From Rhodopirellula sp. P2 (GTDB taxonomy: Bacteria > Planctomycetota > Planctomycetia > Pirellulales > Pirellulaceae): a stretch of DNA of 64,000 nucleotides. How positions within the stretch are numbered: position 1 is the stretch's first letter; every line of letters starts with the position of its first letter. Shown here one piece after another: positions 1 to 8,183 of the stretch. Where the stretch lies: positions 4,135,001-4,199,000 of the forward strand of contig NZ_CP118225.1 of the NCBI RefSeq assembly GCF_028768465.1. Reading direction: 5' to 3'. The notes below the pieces were generated by a model. The model ran no database searches. It had not been told where the DNA came from and saw only the letters and a program-made list of their open reading frames with translations. The translations under genes were made by a program, and so were the position numbers.

Positions 1-722
1 ACCGAGACTGCCAGTTTGAACGCATCGCCGAACTGGTCTCGCAATACGAAACAGCCGGCGAGCCCTGGTTCTCGATCGACACCAAAGCGAAGGAGCATTT
101 GGGGCTTCTGTATCGTAAGGGGCGAGTTCGCGGCAACCGTTCGTTCGAAGCGTTTGATCATGACTTTCCTTCCTGGGCCGATGGCGCTTTGATCCCACAC
201 GGGATCTTTGACCCGAAGGCCAATTTGGGGCATATCAACCTGGGACTGTCCCGCGACACAAGCGAATTTGCCTGTGAGTCGTTCAGGCGTTTTTGGAACA
301 AGTTCGGCCACCGACGTTATCCGGACGCGACGTCGATTCTGCTGACTTGTGACGGGGGCGGCAGCAATTCAGCGAGCAAGTACATCTTCAAATACGACCT
401 GGAGCGACTGAGTGATGCGATCGGTTTGCCGATTCGCATTGCTCACTATCCACCGTACTGTTCGAAGTACAACCAGATCGAGCGCCGCTTCTTTCCGCAC
501 ATCGGACGGGCGTGCAGTGGAATGCTGTTTGATTGTCTCGACACGGCCGTGTCGCTGATGCGCGGGGCGAAGACGAGAACTGGACTGCGAACGACCGTCG
601 CTGTCATCAAACGCGTCTTTGAAACCGGAAGGACTGCCACCCAAGATATGAAAGACAACCTAACAATCGTCTACGATGATCTTCTGCCAAAGTGGAACTA
701 TGTCGCAAATCCCAGAACATGA
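1..722 (+). CDS. ISAzo13-like transposase, 3' part (5' end outside window)
   Basis: The frame is open from base 3 to the stop at 720-722, about 239 residues, so the gene begins before the window. Visible motifs are FSIDTKAKEHLG near the left edge, LLTCDGGGSNS in the middle and a downstream YNQIERRFF segment. Together they fit the DDE-type catalytic domain of ISAzo13-family transposases: the first Asp in the SIDTK motif, the second in the TCDGG motif and the Glu in the NQIE motif. The protein would cut and rejoin element ends. It runs directly into the truncated surface-protein gene downstream, so it appears to have inserted into that gene. Family assignment rests on motif recognition alone. 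Confidence 0.8.
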   Translation, partial: RDCQFERIAELVSQYETAGEPWFSIDTKAKEHLGLLYRKGRVRGNRSFEAFDHDFPSWADGALIPHGIFDPKANLGHINLGLSRDTSEFACESFRRFWNKFGHRRYPDATSILLTCDGGGSNSASKYIFKYDLERLSDAIGLPIRIAHYPPYCSKYNQIERRFFPHIGRACSGMLFDCLDTAVSLMRGAKTRTGLRTTVAVIKRVFETGRTATQDMKDNLTIVYDDLLPKWNYVANPRT

Positions 723-748
723 CAGTTATTCACCGTGCGTTGCTTAAC
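1..748 (+). mobile_element. Right-hand part of an ISAzo13-like insertion sequence
   Basis: The transposase stop is at 722, and adhesin-like sequence (GGVVNSLGSQ and onward, typical of filamentous-haemagglutinin-type repeats) starts at about 749. The right end of the element should therefore lie between 722 and about 750. The left end is outside the window, so terminal inverted repeats and target duplication could not be checked. The boundary given is an estimate. Confidence 0.6.
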
Positions 749-3700
749 GGTGGAGTCGTCAACTCGCTGGGATCGCAACTCTACAACAGTCCGGTTCTGC
801 TGGGCGCGGACACCCATGTTTCGACCATCCAAAGTAACATCATCTTTGGTTCCACCGTTGATTCAAATAGTGCATCAACACCTTGGAATCTGACAGCAAC
901 GATCACACCTGGAAACACCTATTACTGGGTTGATTGGATCGACTGGAATCCAACTAACAAAACGGTAACCGGAACGATCTCGGTTGGTTCGGACGTGATC
1001 ACGGTGACCTACCACAATCCCCAGGGAATATTCGGTGCTCAAACGAACGGCGGAACCAATTACTGGACAGGTTACAATGGCGCAGCATTCGCTGGAGCAT
1101 CGCCGTATGTAAGTTCCAAGGTGGCCAATGGGCCAACAGGTTCAGACATCATTCAACTGGAGCACGCCGGGCAGCAGACGCTTTCGTTCAGCCAATCCGT
1201 CGAGAATCTTGCCTTTAGCATTGTCAGTATGAATGGCAACGGCTACGGCTTTGACCAGGATTTCACGATTGAATCCTACTCAGGTTTCAATGGAGCAGGA
1301 CCGGGCTATTTCGGCTCGGGGGACCTTGTCAAAACAAACGTCGGCAACACGTTCCAATTGAATGATGGTGGCGCCAATGGTTCAAGTCAAAGCGGATATA
1401 GCGAGCCGCACGGAACCGTCCGCTTCGGCAATGCTTTTTCGACGCTCACCTGGAACAGCCTGAGTGACGAAACTTGGAACGCCTTCACCGTCGGTATTAG
1501 TGGAACGAGCAACACAGCCGGTAGCGTCCAATTCAATGGAGCAGTTGGAGCTGCGACAGGTTTGGGGGCAATCAATGTCAACGGTGCTTTGCAGACGACC
1601 GCCGCAATCGCCAACGCTGCTTCGCTGAACGTGACCGGCCTGGCAAATCTCGGCGAAGACATCACGACCTCGGGAAACCAGAGTTTCGGCAGTGCGATCA
1701 CGATTGGTAGCGATCTCGCCTTGACGATCACCGACAACGGTAGCATTCAAGCTGGCAGCACGATCGACGGAAATCATCACTTGACAGTGGAAACCGACTC
1801 GGCGGGCAACGTCACGCTCAAGGGTGCCGTTGGTAGCAAGGATGCACTGTCTGAAATTGACATCACGACGAATGAACTGGCAGCAGGCGACTTGACTTTG
1901 GCTGCCAACGGTGCACTGGAGGTTGACGTCAGTGGAGATAGTACGATTGGTGGCACGATAGCAGGCTCCGACGTCACGTTGGCCAAAGCCGGATCAGGCA
2001 CGCTGACACTGCCGGGAACGAACACTTACACGGGCGTGACGAAGATCAACGCTGGGACACTGAACTTCCTGAACGACGCGCCGATGACGACGTCGAGCGG
2101 CTTTCAGGGGCTGGGTTCTCTGACAATCCAATCGGTCGCTGATTCGTTTAGTTCCGCATTCAACACCTCCGACTTTGCTTCCTCGACTGGCACATCGCTG
2201 GGTGGCCTAACGATCGGCAAGTCAACCAACACGGCGGACGTCACAATCGGTAGTGCGTTAATCGTCGACGGTGATATCAACATCAATGGTGGCAACGTTG
2301 CGATCAATTCCGCATTGACGTCTCAAAACTCCAACACCGTCAGCATCCACGCCACCGGCACCGTTGTCGATGGGGCTTCGGGCTACCTCAGCACTGACAA
2401 ACTGCTTGTCAAAGCAAGCGGTGCCACGACGCTCGATAGCACCGGCAACGCGATCGGAACATTTGCCTTTGACGGCACCTCGTTGAAATTGGTTGAGAGT
2501 AACGGGTTCACGATCGGCAGCGTGGGAAGCACCGACGGCGTGACAGCCACAGGGACGATTGACATCGCCACGCTGGCTGGTGATTTGACGATTCTCCAAA
2601 AAGTGGCCACGACCGATGCGACGGCGACCGCCATCGTGATCAATGCGGGCCAGACGGCGGCGGCGAAAACGGCAACCGGCGGCAATCTGATCGTCAGCGG
2701 TTCGCCGACGATCACGGTTGGCAGCGGCGGAATGGCGACGCTGATGACGGGCAGCGTCGCGGGCAGTACCGGTTTGACTGACCTGATCGGTTCGGGCTCG
2801 GACCGTTTCCGCTACGGCAGCGACGAAGCTGCCACAAACTTCGTGAAAGCACTCGTCGCGGGCGTCAATGCGATCTACCGCGAACAACCGACCATCGGTG
2901 GCTCGATTGGCGACAAGTCACAGACCTACGGCGACTCGCTGGCGACCTTGACGGGTTCGCTGACTGGCATTGTCAACGGCGACACGCTGGATCAGGTATT
3001 CGACGGGGGTGTCACTGTCACCGGCACGGAATCGACCAGTGGTCACCACGTGGTGGGGACGCATTCGATCAACGTCGGCGCCGAGCAACTGGGGTACTCT
3101 TCAGGCACGATCACGGGCGGCACGCTGACGGTGACTGCGAAAGCCATCACGACTCCGTTGGTGGTTGATAACAAAACCTATGACGGCACCACCGACGCCT
3201 CCTTTACCGCGTCGGCGAACGGCGTGGAGACGGGCGACCTGGTTTCCATCGGCGGAACTGCAACCTTCGCTGACAAAAATGTAGCCGTTGGGAAAACGGT
3301 GAGTGTTTCTGGCCTGAGTATTTCCGGCACCGATGCAGCCAACTACTCGCTGGGCAGCACCAGCGGCACCTCGACCGCCGATATCACCGCGAAATCGATC
3401 ACCGTCAGCGGCATCGCTGGCGTCGAAAAGGTTTACGACGGCAGCACCGCAATCACGCTCGACGCCAGCGGCACAGTCTTCACCGGCATGGTTCATGGCG
3501 ACAACTTGAACGTCACCTCCGCCACCGGCACCCTCGATGACAAGCACGCTGGTGCGGCCAAATCCGTCACCATCGCGACGACCAACTACGGCGGCTCCGA
3601 CGTCGGCAACTACGCGATCACTGACCAAACCGCGACGACTGCCAACGTCACTGCCAAGTCGATCTCCGTCAGCGGCATCGCGGCAAACGACAAGACCTAC

Positions 3701-6700
3701 GACGGCAACCGAGACGCCATCGTTGGCTTGAACGGCGTGACCTTCGACGGCATGATTTCCGGCGACGACCTCACCGCCGCGGGCACCATCGGCGCGTTCG
3801 CTGACAAGAACGCAGGCAGCAACAAGACCGTCAACCTGACCGGTACCACTTACGGCGGCAGCGATGCGGGCAACTACGTCATCACCGATCAAGCCACCGC
3901 CACAGCGTCCATCGCCCAGAAATCGCTGATTGTCAGCGGCATCACTGCCGCCGACAAAACCTACGACGCCACCACAACCGCAACCGTCAACGGCAACTCT
4001 GTGGACTTCGGTGGGCTCGTTTTCGGCGACACGCTGTCGATTGACACGCTGACCGGCACCTTCGCCGACAAGAACGCCGCGGCCGGCAAGACAGTCAACT
4101 TGGCCACGACCTACACCGGCGCCGACGTCGGCAACTACGCCATCACCAATCAAGCAACCACCACTGCTGCGATTACGCCGTCGTCCGTCTCTGTTTCCGG
4201 CCTGACCGCTAACAATAAGGTCTACGACGCCACGACAGCATCCACGCTCAGCGGAACGGCAACGGTCACTGCGATTGCTGCTGACGACTTGCAAGTCACC
4301 GGATCCGCGATCGCTAACTTTGACAACAAGAACGTGGGCACGTCCAAGGCGATCATCGTCAATGGGCTGACGCTTTCGGGTGACGATGCGAACAACTACA
4401 GCATCAACCAACCCGCTGGGCTGACCGCCGACATCACCCCTGCACCACTGACGGTCACGGCCAACAATGATGCCAAGTTCGTCACCAAGACGGACGCGGC
4501 CGGGTACGCTGGAGCCAGCTACAGCGGCTTTGTCGCGGGCGAAGGCACGTCCGACCTCACCGGTTCGCTGGCGATCACGCGAAGCGGAATGGGAGCCGAC
4601 GAATCCGCCGACACCTACGCCAACGCGTTGGCCGCCGGTGGTTGGAGTTCGGACAACTACGACATCACGTTTGCCACCGGCGACTACACCATCGTTCCCG
4701 CCGATCATTTGCTGGTGCGATTCGACAACAGCACCTCCACGTACGGCCACCTGCTTGGGCTGCAACTTCTGTCAGCCAAATACATGGACTCAGGCAATAC
4801 CGTTCACACACTCGCCGCCCCGTCTGTCGTCGACGGTCGCTATGTCTTTGATGACGGTTCCGGTGGTTCGGCAGCCTTCGATGTCGTACTGGATGGATCT
4901 TCACTCAGCACATCCAATCACACGAACGTCGGTGCGTTCTCGCTCGGTATGGAGAACGTCGACATCACCAGCGGCAACTTCTCAAACAGTGTTGAGATCG
5001 TCGGGAACCACGCCGTTACTCGAACCGCGATCGACGTCGGTGCCTCCGGCGTTAGCAAAACGTACGATGGCAACAAGTCGATGGTCAACCTCACCCTGGA
5101 TCAAACCGGTGACATCACGGGCGACTCGTTCACCTTGAACGGCCAAGGCAGCTACGCCGATCGTCACGCCGGCACGAGCCTGAACTACACCGTCGGTAAC
5201 CTCGAACTCACTGGCACCGACGCCGACAATTACTACCTGTCCGGCGGCAGCACCTTCACAGCCAACGACGGCGTGATCACGCCCAAGAACGTGACCATCA
5301 CCGCGCCAACGGTCGCCAAGGTTTACGACGGCAACACCAATATCGTTGCCACAGCGCCTCAATTGCAGGCGATCACCGACGCTCTCGGCATTGCTGGCGA
5401 CAGCGTGGCCTCGATCACCCTGACGTACGACGACAAGAATGTCGGCACCGACAAAACGCTTGCTGCATCGAACATTTCGATCAACGATGGCAACGGCGGC
5501 GGCAACTACAACATCACCTTCGCGGACGATACTAGCAGCAGTATCACGCGTCTGGGCACCGTCACCTGGATCGGTGGCACGACTGGCAACTGGAACGATC
5601 CCGCCAACTGGGCCGGCGGTGCGGTTCCGGATCTTGCCAACGTGGCCAATGTCGTCATCCCACAAGGAGTCACACCGACGTTCGACAACACCGTCAACGG
5701 CCCCGTGGAAATCGACTCACTGCTGGGCGGTAGCCTGCAAGTCGACAGCGGCACGCTGAACGTCGACGGCAGCTTGGATGTGGACACCTTCACGCAAGAC
5801 GGCGGCACCGTGACCGCTGGCACATTCAACGCCGACGACTTTGCCCAGAACGACGGCACGCTCGAAGTGGATGACACGTTCACCGTCAACAACAACTTCG
5901 CGCAGAGCACCACTGGAACGATCCACGTCAACGGCGACGTCGACATCACCCAAACCACCGGCGACTTGACGGTCAACCAACTCTCCGGCGACAACGTCAA
6001 ACTGGACAGCAAAACCGGCGATGTCAATCTGGAAGACCTTGCCACCCACGGTAACCTCGACATCGATGCCGCAGGAGACGTCACACAGATTTCCACCGGG
6101 ACCATCCTCGTTGGCGAAACGACCACCATCAACGCCGGTGACAACATCGAATTGGGGGGATTCAACAACAACTTCGTCGGCCCCGTCAACGCGACGGGTC
6201 ACAATATCCGTCTCTTTGACGCCCATGATGGTTTAACGCTCGGCAATATCGATGCCAGCGGCAACTTGAACACCGCGTCAGCCGGCGGTGACCTTACTCA
6301 ATCCGAAGGAACCACGATCCAAGTCGACGGGGACACCACCGTCGCGGCAATCGGCGACGTGATCTTGGACAACCCTGGCAATGTGTTCACGGGAATCGTC
6401 TACATGCTCGCCGACAACGGCACCATCCGACAATCGGTCGGAGACCTGTTGTTGGGCCACGCCGAAACGATCGGCGATCTGACTGTCACGGTTGAAAACG
6501 GCAGTCTCGGACAAACGCCCACATCAACGATCGAGGTCGGTGGTAACAGCAGCTTCACCGCCCGTACCGAAATCGATTTGACGAACTCAGGAAACAAGCT
6601 CGGCGAACAAACCACCGTCGACGCACCGCTCTTCGAGCTCAATTCACTCGATCCACTGAACATCGTCCGCACCGGAGCCGCCCTCGCTGATTCCGCGCTC

Positions 6701-6943
6701 AGTGAATCGATATCCCAAACCACCAACGACACCTTCACCCGCCCCGCCTCGGCAACCGAAACGGATTCCCAGTCCCAGGCAAACGCGGGGCAATCGCCCA
6801 ACGGCTGGTTTGAACGGTTCAAGAGCTTTATCACCAGCCTCACCGCCCGCGGTTCCGCCAATCCGATGTTCAGCGAACCAGCTCCCCTCAACGCCGAGCA
6901 AACCGGCGATGAAACCTACCTCCGCCCCCAAGGCCCGTCGTAA
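692..6943 (+). CDS. Giant YDG/MBG-repeat surface adhesin-like protein, 5' truncated by IS
   Basis: About 2,083 residues from a GTG at 692 that lies inside the transposase; the native sequence begins near 749. There is no signal peptide, so the true N-terminus was lost or lies beyond the insertion sequence. Order of parts: N-terminal haemagglutinin-like beta region; an autotransporter-associated strand (SGTLTLPGTNTYTG, about residues 434-447); an MBG-like unit near 740-815; five tandem YDG units of about 85 residues (KTYDGTT, KVYDGST, KTYDGNR, KTYDATT, KVYDATT) from about 817; an MBG unit near 1253; two more YDG units; then a WIGGTTGNWNDPANW module near 1626 and a low-complexity beta-helical tail rich in GDV and NID. 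No C-terminal beta-barrel or sorting signal is obvious. The likely role was cell-surface or extracellular adhesion; without a leader it is probably not exported now. Confidence 0.8.
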   Translation: MELCRKSQNMTVIHRALLNGGVVNSLGSQLYNSPVLLGADTHVSTIQSNIIFGSTVDSNSASTPWNLTATITPGNTYYWVDWIDWNPTNKTVTGTISVGSDVITVTYHNPQGIFGAQTNGGTNYWTGYNGAAFAGASPYVSSKVANGPTGSDIIQLEHAGQQTLSFSQSVENLAFSIVSMNGNGYGFDQDFTIESYSGFNGAGPGYFGSGDLVKTNVGNTFQLNDGGANGSSQSGYSEPHGTVRFGNAFSTLTWNSLSDETWNAFTVGISGTSNTAGSVQFNGAVGAATGLGAINVNGALQTTAAIANAASLNVTGLANLGEDITTSGNQSFGSAITIGSDLALTITDNGSIQAGSTIDGNHHLTVETDSAGNVTLKGAVGSKDALSEIDITTNELAAGDLTLAANGALEVDVSGDSTIGGTIAGSDVTLAKAGSGTLTLPGTNTYTGVTKINAGTLNFLNDAPMTTSSGFQGLGSLTIQSVADSFSSAFNTSDFASSTGTSLGGLTIGKSTNTADVTIGSALIVDGDININGGNVAINSALTSQNSNTVSIHATGTVVDGASGYLSTDKLLVKASGATTLDSTGNAIGTFAFDGTSLKLVESNGFTIGSVGSTDGVTATGTIDIATLAGDLTILQKVATTDATATAIVINAGQTAAAKTATGGNLIVSGSPTITVGSGGMATLMTGSVAGSTGLTDLIGSGSDRFRYGSDEAATNFVKALVAGVNAIYREQPTIGGSIGDKSQTYGDSLATLTGSLTGIVNGDTLDQVFDGGVTVTGTESTSGHHVVGTHSINVGAEQLGYSSGTITGGTLTVTAKAITTPLVVDNKTYDGTTDASFTASANGVETGDLVSIGGTATFADKNVAVGKTVSVSGLSISGTDAANYSLGSTSGTSTADITAKSITVSGIAGVEKVYDGSTAITLDASGTVFTGMVHGDNLNVTSATGTLDDKHAGAAKSVTIATTNYGGSDVGNYAITDQTATTANVTAKSISVSGIAANDKTYDGNRDAIVGLNGVTFDGMISGDDLTAAGTIGAFADKNAGSNKTVNLTGTTYGGSDAGNYVITDQATATASIAQKSLIVSGITAADKTYDATTTATVNGNSVDFGGLVFGDTLSIDTLTGTFADKNAAAGKTVNLATTYTGADVGNYAITNQATTTAAITPSSVSVSGLTANNKVYDATTASTLSGTATVTAIAADDLQVTGSAIANFDNKNVGTSKAIIVNGLTLSGDDANNYSINQPAGLTADITPAPLTVTANNDAKFVTKTDAAGYAGASYSGFVAGEGTSDLTGSLAITRSGMGADESADTYANALAAGGWSSDNYDITFATGDYTIVPADHLLVRFDNSTSTYGHLLGLQLLSAKYMDSGNTVHTLAAPSVVDGRYVFDDGSGGSAAFDVVLDGSSLSTSNHTNVGAFSLGMENVDITSGNFSNSVEIVGNHAVTRTAIDVGASGVSKTYDGNKSMVNLTLDQTGDITGDSFTLNGQGSYADRHAGTSLNYTVGNLELTGTDADNYYLSGGSTFTANDGVITPKNVTITAPTVAKVYDGNTNIVATAPQLQAITDALGIAGDSVASITLTYDDKNVGTDKTLAASNISINDGNGGGNYNITFADDTSSSITRLGTVTWIGGTTGNWNDPANWAGGAVPDLANVANVVIPQGVTPTFDNTVNGPVEIDSLLGGSLQVDSGTLNVDGSLDVDTFTQDGGTVTAGTFNADDFAQNDGTLEVDDTFTVNNNFAQSTTGTIHVNGDVDITQTTGDLTVNQLSGDNVKLDSKTGDVNLEDLATHGNLDIDAAGDVTQISTGTILVGETTTINAGDNIELGGFNNNFVGPVNATGHNIRLFDAHDGLTLGNIDASGNLNTASAGGDLTQSEGTTIQVDGDTTVAAIGDVILDNPGNVFTGIVYMLADNGTIRQSVGDLLLGHAETIGDLTVTVENGSLGQTPTSTIEVGGNSSFTARTEIDLTNSGNKLGEQTTVDAPLFELNSLDPLNIVRTGAALADSALSESISQTTNDTFTRPASATETDSQSQANAGQSPNGWFERFKSFITSLTARGSANPMFSEPAPLNAEQTGDETYLRPQGPS

Positions 6944-6968
6944 CAGCACTGCAACCTGGCGTTGGCCG

Positions 6969-6994
6969 GAGGCTGGGGGTCCCCCATCGGCCTC
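6969..6994 (+). terminator. Hairpin after the adhesin gene
   Basis: GAGGC and GCCTC arms (6969-6973 and 6990-6994) enclose an inner GGGGG-T-CCCCC pairing (6975-6985). The hairpin starts 26 bases after the stop and is followed by a short TGGTTT, so the U-tract is weak. The rest of 6944-7243 shows no convincing gene. Confidence 0.45.
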
Positions 6995-7243
6995 TGGTTT
7001 GGTGGAGATTCGATTCGCAAGGCGTTCCCTTTTTCTGGTCTCATGCAACCGGACATGGTGACTCGGTGGTGAGCTGAGCGTCGACTGCTCGCAGGCAATC
7101 GAAGATTGCTTCTCGACGGGGATGCGGTATGCGACCAGCCGGGCAATCGCACGTTCATCACGTGCAGCATGGAATGACTTCACCACGAGGCCGCCCAGCA
7201 TCGACCGTGGCCGACACACCTGCACCGTGCGGCGTCAAACGCA

Positions 7244-7885
7244 TTGACCAACATGTGCTCATCACAGGATGATTCTTTGAAACGTTCTTTCACTCCAGCC
7301 GGAAATTCACCGATGGGCACCGACGAATCCCCCCTGCCGATTGTTCGCAAAGTTGAGGAACTCTCCAATCCCGACGAGCATGGATCCAGTCTCGCACCGG
7401 TTCAAAAACGCGAAGTCGTGTTGCGATTGGAGGCGGAATCACTGGACAACATGAGGAAGCGGGCAACGGTTCGAGTCGATCAGCCTCAAGGCAGCACGTT
7501 CGAAATCATTTGTGACGAAGGCCCGTACTTGGGCGGCGACGATTCCGCGCCACCGCCACTGGCGTACTACAGCGCCAGCATCGCGTTTTGTCTGCTGACT
7601 CAGCTCTCTCGCTACGTCTCCATCAAGAAACTCAAAGTCTCCAGTTTGAAACTCTCGCAGGAAACCCGGTTCTCGATGGAAGGATCGGTTCTCAAAGGCA
7701 CTCTGACTGGCCGGGGCGTCGAAGTGATCACTCACTTGGAGATCGAATCGGACGAGTCGGAAGAAACGATTCGCAAGATGATCGAAGTCGGCGAGAACAG
7801 TTGCTTCATTCACCAGTCAATCATGCATCCCGTGCCATCGACGATTCAAACCAAGTTCAATGGCCAGAACCTCGGCCCTGCCTGA
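7244..7885 (+). CDS. OsmC/Ohr-like family protein
   Basis: 213 residues. The segment around residues 85-125 (GPYLGGDDSAPPPLAYYSAS) and a late ENSCFIHQS motif match the OsmC fold, in which two cysteines reduce organic peroxides. Here one Cys is in AFCLL (about residue 111) and the other in NSCFIHQ (about residue 186), the usual OsmC spacing. The first 50 residues are a variable, probably disordered extension, and an internal start at the ATG of MGTDESPL (7313) is possible. No signal peptide is seen, so it is probably cytoplasmic. It stands alone, with about 300 bases on either side. Downstream there is a small UUCG-type hairpin at 7912-7929 without a T-tract. Whether it is a true peroxidase or a related OsmC-like protein cannot be decided. 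Confidence 0.75.
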   Translation: MTNMCSSQDDSLKRSFTPAGNSPMGTDESPLPIVRKVEELSNPDEHGSSLAPVQKREVVLRLEAESLDNMRKRATVRVDQPQGSTFEIICDEGPYLGGDDSAPPPLAYYSASIAFCLLTQLSRYVSIKKLKVSSLKLSQETRFSMEGSVLKGTLTGRGVEVITHLEIESDESEETIRKMIEVGENSCFIHQSIMHPVPSTIQTKFNGQNLGPA

Positions 7886-8183
7886 ACTTTGCAAGTTTGA
7901 TATGAGATTGTCACTGCTTCGGCAGAGTGACGCGCGTTGCCAGCAACTTTCGCGATGACAGAAGCGTCCCGTTGAAGCAGGCCTGCAGGAGTCTTCGCGT
8001 GTGTGAGCCGTTTGGCATTCGCCACGGTTCCCACGCCCAATCGGCTCACATGCTTGCACCCAATCATTCCGGCTATCCCGTTTGGTTGTGTGCCCGACTG
8101 GAGAGTGATATGACTTAGCTTCCAAAAGATTCGGCTATCCGAGTCCAATTGCGGTTGTTTCACAATTCAGGTGGGTTGCTTCA

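Noticed and set aside
3101..4765. 554-residue minus-strand open frame
   Set aside because: Shadow of the repetitive adhesin gene: composition is low-complexity Gly/Val/Arg/Asp and follows the repeats of the opposite strand.
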